Source: Rhizopus arrhizus (lineage: Eukaryota > Mucoromycota > Mucoromycetes > Mucorales > Rhizopodaceae). Taken from it: a DNA stretch of 64,000 nucleotides. Position numbers and translations under genes: made by a program. The notes beneath the pieces are model-generated. The model was not told the origin of the DNA. It made no database searches and saw only the letters and a program-made list of their open reading frames with translations. The stretch covers positions 1,229,110-1,293,109 of the forward strand of contig JAKZZE010000015.1 of NCBI GenBank assembly GCA_024220505.1, in the 5' to 3' direction. Positions 46,601-55,627 of the stretch are shown piece after piece. The first letter of the stretch is position 1. The number at the start of each line of letters is the position of its first letter.

Positions 46601-48678
46601 ACAGGAGTTTCATTTGGCTTATAATCATCAGGGTTAACTGGATCAGGTATTTTAGGAATATTAGAATTTAACCAAGAAGTGGCTAATCCTGTTAAACCTA
46701 TTCTTAGTTTAGGCAAAATGTCAAGTCCTAAACAAATGGGAACATCACTGCTAAAATCAAACACTTCAAATTCATATGACAAACGGATTTGGTTATAATA
46801 AACAGTAAGATTTATTATGCCTAACCGGCTTACAGTACTTGAACTATTATGTCCTAACTTGATCGATCCTGGATTAGGTGTTGGAACTAAACCAAGTGCC
46901 GAACAGAACGAAGGAGACACACACGAAAAAGACGAACCGGTATCAATCATGGCCCATGTTTTGATGTGCTCTATAATAATAGGAACATAAAGCGTATTAG
47001 TGTTTGAAGGCGCTTTAGAAAAGATGTGATGTGTAATGTACTTACAGGCCTGAGCAGCTTCAGCCACAGTAAGGGCTTCCGCAACATCAATGTCCATATC
47101 ATCCGACGAATCGGGAACAGGAACAACGGGACCAGCAGCATCAGTCTTGCGACCGGGAGAAGCATCACTACTACTCGAAGCAGCAGTGGCAGAAGAACCA
47201 ACAGAAACAGAAACATCGTTACCAGAAGAGGCAACGGAAGACAAGGAAGAAGCAGGGGATCGACTCATTGCTCGAAACATGTGAGAAGATCCGGCAGAGT
47301 CGTCAGCCAAGGAACCGGTTGAACGGCCCTTTCCTTTGCATCGGTGACCAGGACGCCAGTTGTCAGCACCACAAGAGCGGCACGGACGTCCCAAACCGGA
47401 AGGTTGGTTTCTTGGATTCCACTGAGAGGCAGCAGAACCAGAGGAGACATCATCTTGGGTTGAACCCGAAGAAGGAGAAGAAGAGGAAGCTTTCTTCATA
47501 GCACGACATTCATCATTGCTATGGTTGGTGGTCTTGTGGAATCTGCAATACTTCCTAGAAGCTTGTGGATAAGGTGCAGAACGAACAGCAGAACCAGAGA
47601 CAAAAGCAGAAGATCTCTTCCGACCAGAAGAAGAAGAGTCATTGACCATCGAAGGGCCAGCAGAAGTGTGAGCAGCGTTAGCCACTTTACGAACTTTGTA
47701 CAGCGAATGGTACAAAGTCTTGGCCAACTTGACAACGTAGTCGACCGATTCTTTTTCCGCGTCCGTACAATTGGCTAAGGACACGACCACCTTCTTGTAG
47801 ATATCGGCCTGAAGACCGATCAGAAAGCAACGAGTCAAGACACAGCGATCTTGGATCTGTGCCAAGCGACGGAGGTTGTTGAAACGTTCAACATACTGGT
47901 CAACAGTTTCAGCAGCGGTCATGGAGATGCGTAACAACTCCGTTGTAGACGTGGCTTTTTCTTCAGCCGATCCAACACCATAATGGCTAGTAAAAGCCTT
48001 TTTGAACTGACTCCACGTATGGACATCCTCTTTTTCTTGGTACTCATCAAGCCAAGTACGTTGACTCGATGACAAGCAAGGAGGGAGAAGACGAAGCCAG
48101 TGCTGATCAAGATCAAGACCATGTGCGAACATTACGTCCTGAAATTTTTTCAAGCAGTGCTTGACATCCACAGAGACAGGGGCAGATGGGTCAAAGACCG
48201 CACCCTTCCACTGCATGAGGGGTAGGTTTGGAGGTACAACATTCAAGGCTGCAGGAGCAACCTTAGGTGAACCAGTCCAAGCGGTGGGAACAGCATGGTT
48301 CATGGCTCGCTGGAGGAGGTCTCTAGTATGAACTAGTCTCTCCAGATCCTTAGAGCAGGCTTCGTACTTAGCGCGCACCATGCTATCTTCCTCTGACTCA
48401 GGCGTCGTAGAAAGAAGACGAACAGACAAGTTAAGAATAACTTGGGTGGCACCGATGATGGTGGAATCCAACTCCTCAATAGAAGAGTGGATGGATGGAA
48501 CTGCGATTCTAGGCTCAAGAGAACCAGAAGAAACTGCGGAAGTGGTCATTCCAGAGGACTCTGCCTCTGAAGATAAAGTAGAAACATCTGACATACGACG
48601 AGCGTTATCAGGATAAGTTTTGGCATTACTACTGGAAGAACCAGCAGCAGCAGAGTTGAAGTCATTTGTGTTTGACAT
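43621..48678 (-). CDS. Chromoviral Gag-Pol polyprotein
   Basis: A single frame of 1,685 aa from MSNTNDFNSAAAG; the frame stays open into the 5' LTR, but this is the first ATG after it. Order: gag helices (TWLDEYQEKEDVHTWSQFKK), Cys/His knuckles (CRFHKTTNHSNDEC; CRSCGADNWRPGHRC), aspartic protease (IDTGSSFSCVS, residue ~575), reverse transcriptase with YIDD (~897), RNase H (VATDASAYGIGG), integrase with an H2C2 finger (HLLGHYGIKAIEQ...CHEC) and DDE residues (MDLGTF, SDNGKEF, NEAFVG), and a C-terminal chromodomain (YLVHWKGYDDPTDYTWEP, ~1620). Chromodomains steer such elements to marked chromatin. Gag and Pol are fused without a frameshift or stop. No lesion seen. Confidence 0.95.
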   Translation of the reverse strand: MSNTNDFNSAAAGSSSSNAKTYPDNARRMSDVSTLSSEAESSGMTTSAVSSGSLEPRIAVPSIHSSIEELDSTIIGATQVILNLSVRLLSTTPESEEDSMVRAKYEACSKDLERLVHTRDLLQRAMNHAVPTAWTGSPKVAPAALNVVPPNLPLMQWKGAVFDPSAPVSVDVKHCLKKFQDVMFAHGLDLDQHWLRLLPPCLSSSQRTWLDEYQEKEDVHTWSQFKKAFTSHYGVGSAEEKATSTTELLRISMTAAETVDQYVERFNNLRRLAQIQDRCVLTRCFLIGLQADIYKKVVVSLANCTDAEKESVDYVVKLAKTLYHSLYKVRKVANAAHTSAGPSMVNDSSSSGRKRSSAFVSGSAVRSAPYPQASRKYCRFHKTTNHSNDECRAMKKASSSSPSSGSTQDDVSSGSAASQWNPRNQPSGLGRPCRSCGADNWRPGHRCKGKGRSTGSLADDSAGSSHMFRAMSRSPASSLSSVASSGNDVSVSVGSSATAASSSSDASPGRKTDAAGPVVPVPDSSDDMDIDVAEALTVAEAAQACKYITHHIFSKAPSNTNTLYVPIIIEHIKTWAMIDTGSSFSCVSPSFCSALGLVPTPNPGSIKLGHNSSSTVSRLGIINLTVYYNQIRLSYEFEVFDFSSDVPICLGLDILPKLRIGLTGLATSWLNSNIPKIPDPVNPDDYKPNETPVGTMQERQRLMSTIQPLLDANTSIPMSSHCNLPGAIITLDTEPNAFAYRRQPDIAIANRKIMEDQIQTWLDDCVIEPAPSNTRFNNPIFLVGKKDVNGLYTKKRAVIDPRLLNQLVKNVDRMPLPLISDLHQRMGSATIFTTFDIRACFHRFLIQESDRPKTAFTHPFTGMQYQFRHCPFGLTSTGNIVQRVLTNLFADLPYTALYIDDLCVFSSGDMNQHIEYVREVLKRLTAANLIINVEKTHFAQSCVNILGWTIGNNGSLIPDQRKLTNIHSWPTPKTGRQVMSFLGFANYFRNSLPMFSRLTAPLDRLRSLNSLKGIWNETHECSFRNIKDALVNAPVIHIPDLKYPFYVATDASAYGIGGVVYQVIDQDIKYNAFAARSLSPTERRYHTNKRELLAIVFMFERYNKWLYNRHFTLTTDHKALIYIKKQVVPNAAMLVWFETIFEYSFDIVHCPGIKNIIPDALSRLFPDDNKLEGGNNVNNVAIYNIRGKEKEKRKPTFKEKSKSYETQTYAVTSATSSSLSKPLLHRALQYEDYITPPPEERKDIILKAHLLGHYGIKAIEQTIHGDNLHWTNLRQDIQDVISKCHECKMFNIAKTGYHPPRSILPDGPLDHWVMDLGTFNITSTSGNNFLLVMVDLFSRFTILKAIPDKQALTIAKQLVDIFCTFGWPKVIASDNGKEFTATIVTELINNSGIDKRVSNPFNPLGNSVNEAFVGIAKKTIVKQLQGRKEDWDLYVPATQYAMNLKYSRLHKSRPYTVIFNKVPNDMKDYSHIKPTLRSDAVDSKAIENRLKYATEVVIPALAKRIKETQDVDNAYFMKTNKIVHTPFPLHSEVMIKNVNKENKTDPHYEGPFYISGMTTNGSYILVDKQNNLLSRDVPTSHLKLIALPSNKSAESIDGQHYEIQAIIQHKGTPGNYQYLVHWKGYDDPTDYTWEPTSSFDDRSSIETYWARRQAGNNTAVSKKARLPKRTVLTREHHSRSKRSRR

Positions 48679-48753
48679 ATTGGTAAGGTAGGTAGTAATA
48701 ATAAAAAAGGGTTGTTTTAAAAATAAAGTCAATAAAGAATTCACAAAAAAAAA

Positions 48754-49176
48754 TGTTTTGCCAAGTATTAAAATAAGAGACAAAAACTAAAAAGACAATA
48801 GTTGTGAAACTAAAGATTATATGTTGCTTTATTAATAAAAACATTTGAGGCTATTTATACTTTTTGGATGTCTGGATCTTTACCGCTATTTCAATTGATC
48901 GGTTAAAAGAATAATGTGGGAAGGATGGGAAGATAAAGGAAAGATAGTAGATAATCAATAGCCGCTGTCTTCTTGACGAATCAAGGGACAATGAAGTAGA
49001 TAAATTATTGATCTAACGATAATTATCGAATAAAGTTGGATTGAACTGCCGTTGTTATAATCAGGTTCCGATATAGTCGTGGGAACACCGATAGAGACAA
49101 CAGGGCAAAGTTGGCTATTGCGGAGATCTCTCGTTTATCCATGAATGTTCACTTTACTAGTTGTGTGGATACAACA
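48754..49176 (-). repeat. 5' LTR of the chromovirus
   Basis: 423 bp, see the paired LTR. The sequence directly after it on the minus strand (T-rich, then GTGAATTC) does not show an obvious tRNA primer-binding site. Confidence 0.9.
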
Positions 49177-49937
49177 GAATGGGTCAACCACGCTGAAGGA
49201 TGGTGGAATGCCCATCGACCAAGAAAAATCGCAATGGTAGACAACCCATTTATCCCAAGAAACATTCACAATGCACTTATCTATCAGGACGATCATATAT
49301 ACTCAAACCAAAATGCATACAACAAACACAATATCGAGTTAGTTGATGTAGATGAAAGCCACGGTCACATTATTCCTGTTAATGACGCAAGTACTAATGT
49401 TAAATCAGAAGCCTTCACTACCAATGTAATAACTGGTCCTCATCAGTTAAGTACTATGGAAGTTGTAGGTCGTGCTGGTTACAATCAGCAGTATACGCAG
49501 TCAAAGAATAAGAATAGTGATTACCAGACTTCACAGCAAGACCTTTTGAATTTTATCCAACAGACTATCCGAAATGAACTGAAACAACAACCGCAATATC
49601 AACCACAATCTTCAAGTAGACCATATTACCGGAATCGTATGGCCAACGATTACAGTCACACTGGCAACCATGTTTACAATCAAGGATACAATGACGATTA
49701 TCCAAGACATAACAGATATAATAATCAAAATAATTACCATAATTATAGATCAAGAAATAATTATGTCAATGACTATGGCGGATCCGATTATAACAACATG
49801 TATCGAGAACCCCGAAACAACCAAACAAATCAGCCTCATTACAAACAAACAGGCAATAACCATTATAATGATCAACCTTTTCAAAATAATCTACAAAATC
49901 GTCAGCAACAGAATCATCAGTCAAAAAACTAAATGGG

Positions 49938-51200
49938 TTGGTTGCTTTTGAATCTCAAAAGAATGGTCAATCAAACACCCAAAACAAAAACGAAAAATCC
50001 ATTAATCAAACTAAACAACCTCACCAACTCAATGTAATATTATCACAAAACGAATCCCATCAGCCCCATCAAAATATTGAGCTATATTCAGCAATCAGAC
50101 GAGAAAATCCTCCTGAAGTAATTCGAGCTGAACCGTACATAACACCTAAAGCAAGAAACACTGGAAAACGTCCTGAAACACCATTAACAAAAAGAAGAGT
50201 TACTACCCGAAGCCATCTAGAAGAAATAAAGCCCTCAGCAACAAGACAAGTGCATCACAATGCTTCTCCACCTGATACAGATACTCAAATGAAAGAAAAT
50301 ACAACTATGAAACCCAAAAGAAGAAAAAGACATCTTGAGATCAGATATGATATTGTAACAGATGTTCTGGATCAGAAAGCAAACATAACATTTCGGGACT
50401 TGATTAAATCCACACCTGCTATGAGGAGAAAACTAGCGAAAGCATGTCAACCATCAACATTACATGCAAATGAAGCTTCAAATGATACAATGGCAGTAAT
50501 TGAAGATGATGAATTAAATACCACTGCAGTTTACACCAACATCTCAATAGGCGATAAAGATATTAAAACACTAATAGATTGTGGAGCAGCGAAATCTTGT
50601 ATGTCAAAAGCGCTAGCTGAAACCCTAGGATTACAAATTGATGCTGCATCAGAAAGTATATTCACACTTGGAAATGGAACAAAACAACCTGCCCTAGGAT
50701 TGATATACGATGTGCCAATTCAAGTAAAAGAAGGAATGATCATACCTGGTACCATTGAAGTTCTTCCTCATTGCCCCACACCACTCATCATTGGTAACAA
50801 CTGGCTAAATCGAGCAAAAGCAAGAATTGATTTCAACAGCGCCTCGTTAAAAGTATCATACAAAAATCAAAAAGCAGAGTTAGAAATATCATTCCTACGA
50901 AAAAGCGTTGCTCCTCCAAAAGTCATTATGTATACACAAACATACAAAAATCCAATTAGTCTGACAAATTCAAAATCAATAAAGCAAGTGCATTTTGAAG
51001 AAAATAGTTCGAGTGATATAGAACAATCAGATAAAGAGAGCAGCTCATATGACGAAGAAGATGAAATATCTGAGGAAGAAACATCGGAATTAGAATATGA
51101 AGAAAAACCACTGTTATTATTAGAAGATAGTAATATCGAGCAGGTTGTCATTGAAGAAGAAACAGAAAATACATTATTCGAGCCTCAGAAGATGGATTAA
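49938..51200 (+). CDS. Protease region of outer Ty3-type element
   Basis: A 420-codon frame offset from gag. Residues about 200-310 form a retropepsin-like domain: TLIDCGAAKSCMS in place of the usual D-S/T-G-A, and later LPHCPTPLIIGNNWL (flap/C-terminal signature). The catalytic Asp is present but is followed by Cys-Gly. An acidic tail (SSYDEEDEISEEETSELEYE) precedes the stop. It ends 33 bp before the RT frame. Confidence 0.82.
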   Translation: MVAFESQKNGQSNTQNKNEKSINQTKQPHQLNVILSQNESHQPHQNIELYSAIRRENPPEVIRAEPYITPKARNTGKRPETPLTKRRVTTRSHLEEIKPSATRQVHHNASPPDTDTQMKENTTMKPKRRKRHLEIRYDIVTDVLDQKANITFRDLIKSTPAMRRKLAKACQPSTLHANEASNDTMAVIEDDELNTTAVYTNISIGDKDIKTLIDCGAAKSCMSKALAETLGLQIDAASESIFTLGNGTKQPALGLIYDVPIQVKEGMIIPGTIEVLPHCPTPLIIGNNWLNRAKARIDFNSASLKVSYKNQKAELEISFLRKSVAPPKVIMYTQTYKNPISLTNSKSIKQVHFEENSSSDIEQSDKESSSYDEEDEISEEETSELEYEEKPLLLLEDSNIEQVVIEEETENTLFEPQKMD

Positions 51201-51232
51201 ACTTACAAGCAAACACTTCAAAGTCTATACAT

Positions 51233-52390
51233 ATGGATAAACCTAAAGCAGATCAAAACATTTGGTATAATTTCGAGCCTACTAATGATCAACTTATTGT
51301 AAAATCTGGATATTTTGATGTCTGTTCAAGTCTCATTGTCAACAAAAAGAGTATAGAAGTTAAGCTTTATAATCGAACTAATGAGGATGTGATTTTTCAG
51401 CCATATGAAGAACTGGGATGGCTAGAAAAATTTAACACGCAATCTATTTTGCAAGCATACGAAGTAGAAGAAAATCTTCAATTATGTATGATGGAACAAA
51501 ACATCGATGAAAAAAAAGAAAAAGAGGAACCTATGTTAGAATACGAACTATTCATCAAATTAGAAACAGGAGAGATTTCAGCCGAACTCGAGCGTAAATT
51601 AAGAAAGTTACTTGAAAGATACAAGCATATATTTGATTGGAACAATGATACCATCGGTTTTACTAATCTACTGGCCCACAAAATAATCATTAAAGAAGAT
51701 ACTCATCCAATCAGTCACAGACCATATAGAATGAGCCCTATCGAAGCAGAATATCTTCAAAAAGAATTAGAAAAATATACAAAGCTAGGAGTTATTACCC
51801 CATCAAACAGTCCTTGGGCAGCACCTATCATTCTTGTTAAGAAAAAGAACGGAGAATACCGAATGGTTATAGATTACCGAAAATTAAATGCAGTGACAAA
51901 AAAGGACGCATATCCTTTACCAAGAATAGATGATTTACTTGATACACTTGGAAAAGCAAAAGTATTTTCTGCCCTAGATATGAGAGCAGGGTTTCATCAA
52001 GTCCCTATGGAAGAGGCAAGCAAAGAACTTACAGCATTCACCACAAAGTTTGGAACCTATCATTATAATACGTTACCCATGGGATTAGTTAACTCACCAG
52101 CAACATTTCAAAGGCTCATCGATCTCTGTTTTAGATCTTTAATCAACAAATGTCTCGTGGCATACATTGATGATCTCAACGTTTATTCTGAAAATCCAAT
52201 TGAACATTTACAACATTTAGATCAAGTATTCAATTGTATACAAATCGCAAATCTCAAACTCAACCCTGAAAAGTGCTTCTTTTTTAAAGATCACCTGAAA
52301 TTCCTAGGATACATTGTAACAAAAGAAGGAATACAAACAGATCCTGAGAAGATAAAAAAATCATTGATTATCCCGTACCTAGAACTATAA
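51233..52390 (+). CDS. Reverse transcriptase of outer Ty3-type element
   Basis: 385 codons with the RT blocks in order: YRPYRMSPIEAEYLQ-like start, YRMVIDYRKLNAVTKKDAYP, FSALDMRAGFHQVPM, LPMGLVNSPATFQRL, VAYIDDLNVYS (YIDD active site) and LKFLGYIVTKEGI. It ends with a stop caused by a one-base shift in an A run at 52353-52360; the next frame continues at once with DYPVPRTITQVRAFLG. Confidence 0.88.
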   Translation: MDKPKADQNIWYNFEPTNDQLIVKSGYFDVCSSLIVNKKSIEVKLYNRTNEDVIFQPYEELGWLEKFNTQSILQAYEVEENLQLCMMEQNIDEKKEKEEPMLEYELFIKLETGEISAELERKLRKLLERYKHIFDWNNDTIGFTNLLAHKIIIKEDTHPISHRPYRMSPIEAEYLQKELEKYTKLGVITPSNSPWAAPIILVKKKNGEYRMVIDYRKLNAVTKKDAYPLPRIDDLLDTLGKAKVFSALDMRAGFHQVPMEEASKELTAFTTKFGTYHYNTLPMGLVNSPATFQRLIDLCFRSLINKCLVAYIDDLNVYSENPIEHLQHLDQVFNCIQIANLKLNPEKCFFFKDHLKFLGYIVTKEGIQTDPEKIKKSLIIPYLEL

Positions 52391-52962
52391 CCCAAGTACG
52401 AGCCTTTCTTGGAATTGCATCATATTATCGAAGGTTTATCAAGAATTTTGCCTCAATTGCACGACCGTTGCACGATCAAACAAAGACTAAGAAAAAACTA
52501 CCTTGGACAAAGGAAACAACTGACTCTTTTGTGTTGCTCAAAAAGTTACTTACAACAGCACCTGTTCTGACCAGGCCAGATTTCACTAAATCCTTCATAC
52601 TAGTAACAGACGCCTCAAAACTCGGTTTAGGCTGCATATTGACTCAATTAGATGAAAACGGAAAAGAACATCCAGTTGTATATGCCAGCCGAGGTCTTAA
52701 ATCAAGCGAAATACATTATGCAGCAACAAAATTAGAATGTCTAGCAGTAATATGGGCAGTCAAAACTTTCAGACCATATTTACTTGGAAAAAAATTCACA
52801 ATCATAACTGACCACTCTGCATTAAATGGCCTACTTAAAACTTCAAATCCTACTGGAATTATCGCTCGATGGATAACAATATTATCAGAATATGATTATG
52901 AAGTGAAATATCGACCTGGCCGAGTAAACGAAAGTGCAGACTTATCAAGACTTGGATATTAA
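52378..52962 (+). CDS. RNase H part of outer Ty3-type element
   Basis: Continues the RT connection domain (FLGIASYYRRFIKNFA) and the RNase H fold: FILVTDASKLGLGCIL (first catalytic Asp), ATKLECLAVIWAV (Glu) and ITDHSALNGLL (Asp). It ends ADLSRLGY-stop before an A-rich spacer. It has no own start; it is the shifted remainder of the RT frame. Confidence 0.88.
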   Translation, partial: PRTITQVRAFLGIASYYRRFIKNFASIARPLHDQTKTKKKLPWTKETTDSFVLLKKLLTTAPVLTRPDFTKSFILVTDASKLGLGCILTQLDENGKEHPVVYASRGLKSSEIHYAATKLECLAVIWAVKTFRPYLLGKKFTIITDHSALNGLLKTSNPTGIIARWITILSEYDYEVKYRPGRVNESADLSRLGY

Positions 52963-53120
52963 AAAAAAAAAAAAAAAAAATATTATAATCAACAACATGG
53001 GGGATGGGAGGGTAGATGATACATAAACTCAAGAAAAATCCAAAAACAACATAAAATACGCATAAAAAAAAATCATATTATCAACTACATGGAGGATGGG
53101 AGGGTAGACGATGTACAAAA

Positions 53121-53153
<33 letters not shown>

Positions 53154-53203
53154 AAACATATCCAAAACACCAAACCTTCAACCACACAACAACTCACAAA
53201 TCA
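52963..53203 (+). repeat. A-rich spacer with duplicated purine-rich block
   Basis: A run of about 18 A, then ACATGGGGGATGGGAGGGTAGA, another similar block about 90 bp later, then a run of about 29 A. The two purine blocks resemble polypurine tracts. The spacer separates RNase H from integrase, which normally share one frame. Confidence 0.7.
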
Positions 53204-54562
53204 ATGACAGTAAACATGAATATCGACAAAATAAACACTCTGAAACAATACTTGCAAACTCTAGAAATACCTGAAGACATATCGTCTAGCTTAAAGAAAT
53301 TCATACAAAAAGAAGCTTCAAAATTCACTATTTACCGAGATATACTATATCGATACAACACAGACAAAGGGATAATTCGAAAAGTCCTAAATCAAGAAGA
53401 AGCCGAAGAAATAATGTATGCTTATCATCAACACCCATTAGGAGGACATTTAGCCTATAACAACACTCTACACAAAATAGCTTCAAGATTCTATTGGGAA
53501 AGAATGAGCAAAGATATCATGAACTACGTACAAAAATGTCAAAGATGCCAAAATCATGGAAAGAAAAAACTGAACGAAGAACTGTATCCAGTAGCAGTAT
53601 CTGTAAAGCCATTTGATCGAGTCGCCCTAGATGTGAAACACGTACAGACATCTAAATCAGGACACCGATACATCATTGCCGCAATTGATTATTTAACAAA
53701 ATACGTCGAAGCAAGACCTATAAGATTCCAGACATCCTCAGAAATTGCCTTGTTTTTGTATGAAGAAATTATCTGTCGCCACGGCTGTCCTACCATACTC
53801 GTTTCTGACAATGGAAAACCATTCCTCAGTAATCTAATACGACAAGTGTGCCTAAATTATTCAATAATACACAAAACAACGACTCCTTACAATCCTCAAA
53901 GTAATGGTCTCATAGAAAGATTCAATCGAACACTAGGTCAAATTTTACAGAAACGATCAAGTGATGAAAAACAAGATTGGGATGAATATTTGCCGGCTAC
54001 ATTATTTGCCTATCGTACAATTAAGCAAGCCACTACAAAACAAACACCATTCTTTCTGTTGTATGGGTACGAACCTAAAACACCATTTGACTTGGACCAT
54101 CACATGTATGACAAAAATTCAGTAAAGTTTGAAGCTGCCCTGTGGCACCGAACCGCTCACCAGTTACACAACTTGAATAAAGTTCGAAGCGAAGCAAGCC
54201 AAGCTATAAAACAAACACAAGCTGTCCAAAAGAAGGCAATCGAAAAGAAAATACTGGACGAACGAAAAGAGCTGAAGCCGTCATTTAAGCTAGGAGAATT
54301 AGTGCTTTTATATAAGGATTACCTATCAACATCATGGTCTGGTAAATTGCAAGACAGATGGGAAGGCCCTTTTATTGTTCATCATATTCTTGGAAAAGGC
54401 ACATACCATATTAAAAATCACGATACACAAGATGTTAGAATAAGAAGGGTACATGGAAATCGCCTCAAACCTTATTTGGTACCAAAAGTACAATGGAGCA
54501 CAGATCATGAACGAAGTCTTCCTCTTAGATTAGATCACGAGACTGAACAACTGCTCCACTAA
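53204..54562 (+). CDS. Integrase of outer Ty3-type element
   Basis: 452 codons. An H2C2 zinc finger (HQHPLGGHLAYNNTLH...CQRCQ) is followed by the catalytic core with DRVALDVKHV, LVSDNGKPF and GLIERFNRTL providing D, D and E. The C-terminal part has FKLGELVLLYKDYL and WEGPFIVHHIL, the GPY/F-like module. No chromodomain follows. The frame is intact. Confidence 0.92.
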   Translation: MTVNMNIDKINTLKQYLQTLEIPEDISSSLKKFIQKEASKFTIYRDILYRYNTDKGIIRKVLNQEEAEEIMYAYHQHPLGGHLAYNNTLHKIASRFYWERMSKDIMNYVQKCQRCQNHGKKKLNEELYPVAVSVKPFDRVALDVKHVQTSKSGHRYIIAAIDYLTKYVEARPIRFQTSSEIALFLYEEIICRHGCPTILVSDNGKPFLSNLIRQVCLNYSIIHKTTTPYNPQSNGLIERFNRTLGQILQKRSSDEKQDWDEYLPATLFAYRTIKQATTKQTPFFLLYGYEPKTPFDLDHHMYDKNSVKFEAALWHRTAHQLHNLNKVRSEASQAIKQTQAVQKKAIEKKILDERKELKPSFKLGELVLLYKDYLSTSWSGKLQDRWEGPFIVHHILGKGTYHIKNHDTQDVRIRRVHGNRLKPYLVPKVQWSTDHERSLPLRLDHETEQLLH

Positions 54563-54749
54563 AGTAATAATGATACATATAAACACTAAAACATCAAAAA
54601 AGACCATATAAATACAAAAACATCAGAATGACCATATAAATACAAAAACATCAAAAAACTATATAAATATATATATATAAAGAGAACTTTTCTTTCAACA
54701 TTATTAAGCAATTCAAGTAACAAATCCAAAAACTCAAGAAATATCCAAG

Positions 54750-55627
54750 ATGCAAACGAATCAAGAAAACTCCAACAAGAAGACTAGCTGCGATAAAAGT
54801 CTTCCAATATCTGTTCTTTCAAGACGTACTTCACAGATCTCTTTAAAGAGAAAGGAAAACAAGCTGTCATTCAAGAATTAGTAGACTACTTAAACAATTG
54901 GGAGCTAGAGCAAGGAGGGTCCGAAAATGTCTGCTATCTAGATGACAATGGCAAAGAAGAAACAAGAGAAATCTTCATTGAAAAAAGAGTACAAGAAATC
55001 CAAAATGAAATTATCCAAGAAATAAATGAACTTATGGAACGAAAGGAGACGGAATGCATAACGCCAGTCTTAACACCCAGCGTGACTCCCTCTACTTCAT
55101 CAAAAGCTATTCCAGTTCAAGAGACAAATGAATTATTGACTAACTTGGAACAATCTGAAAAAGAAACCTTTGAATATGCCCTCAGTTCCATATTTGGTAT
55201 CAATGAAAATCAAAACTTCTCAAGTGCGGACTACCATGAAGTAATGTTTATCAATTACTACAATGAATACCGAGAAATATTGAAACAACAAGCCAAATTG
55301 AATAAAAGAAGAGAAGACGTACTTTCTAAATTTACTTTCTCTGTAAATGAATGGTCTCATTACAAATTCGCTAAACCTACCAACAACCAATCTAGTATTC
55401 AATGCTATCTAGGAGCAAAGCACAATCAACTTAAAGCAATTTTGCCGCATCACACCCGCTACAGAACTCTCTGTCAAAAAATTAAGAAAAGCGATATCTG
55501 GAGTAAGAATCAAGCAACGATCGAGGACGATCTTTCCCAAGGCCGAGGGATCTGTAACGAGAATGATGAAGACATCTACAAAATTTTGGACAGTGCAACT
55601 GACTTTGAAATCGACTTACTTCAGTAA
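54750..55627 (+). CDS. Extra ORF after integrase, reaching into the 3' LTR
   Basis: A frame from 55034 (197 codons, MERKETECITPVLTPS) to 55627 is preceded by compatible coding sequence from about 54811 (FTDLFKEKGKQAVIQELVDY) and, after a frame change near 54815, by an ATG at 54750. The C-terminal 25 codons are encoded by the 3' LTR, which begins at 55553. The protein is hydrophilic, Glu/Lys/Asn-rich, with helices and a basic segment; no signal peptide, membrane helix or cysteine pattern is visible. The place is that of env in some Ty3 relatives, but nothing in the sequence supports an envelope. Function unknown. Confidence 0.6.

Larger units (their letters stand above)
42972..49176 (-). mobile_element. 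Complete chromovirus (Ty3/gypsy) inserted in outer gag
   Basis: LTRs at 42972-43394 and 48754-49176 are both 423 bp (TGTTTTGCCAAG...GGATACAACA on the plus strand) and differ at about one position. The 5-bp duplication GAATG is at 42967-42971 and 49177-49181. Transcription runs on the minus strand. A polypurine tract (AGAAGGGGGCAA, minus strand) abuts the 3' LTR. The polyprotein is intact, so the copy may be active. At least two solo LTRs of the family lie elsewhere in the window. Confidence 0.95.
42460..49932 (+). pseudogene. gag of outer Ty3-type element, interrupted
   Basis: 42460-42971 encodes the N-terminal part, with LIEFYGYEGEDFRHFQEIL and the retrotransposon gag-like helix bundle. It is interrupted by the chromovirus (42972-49176) and its 5-bp duplication, and resumes in frame as WVNHAEGWWNAHRP to 49932. 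The second part is extremely rich in Asn, Gln, Tyr and His (YRNRMANDYSHTGNHVYNQG). No CCHC knuckle is seen. Apart from the insertion the frame is open. Confidence 0.85.

Noticed and set aside
47026..47322. Plus-strand open frames opposite the chromovirus polyprotein
   Set aside because: Frames of low-complexity sequence antisense to a Ser/Ala-rich gag region; shadows of the real gene.
43621..48783. Chromovirus polyprotein starting inside its LTR
   Set aside because: The frame is open into the LTR, but the first residues are LTR and leader sequence. The ATG at 48678, after the LTR, is the likelier start.
55034..55627. Retroviral-type envelope protein
   Set aside because: No signal peptide, transmembrane helix, cysteine pattern or fusion-like segment; only the position suggests env.
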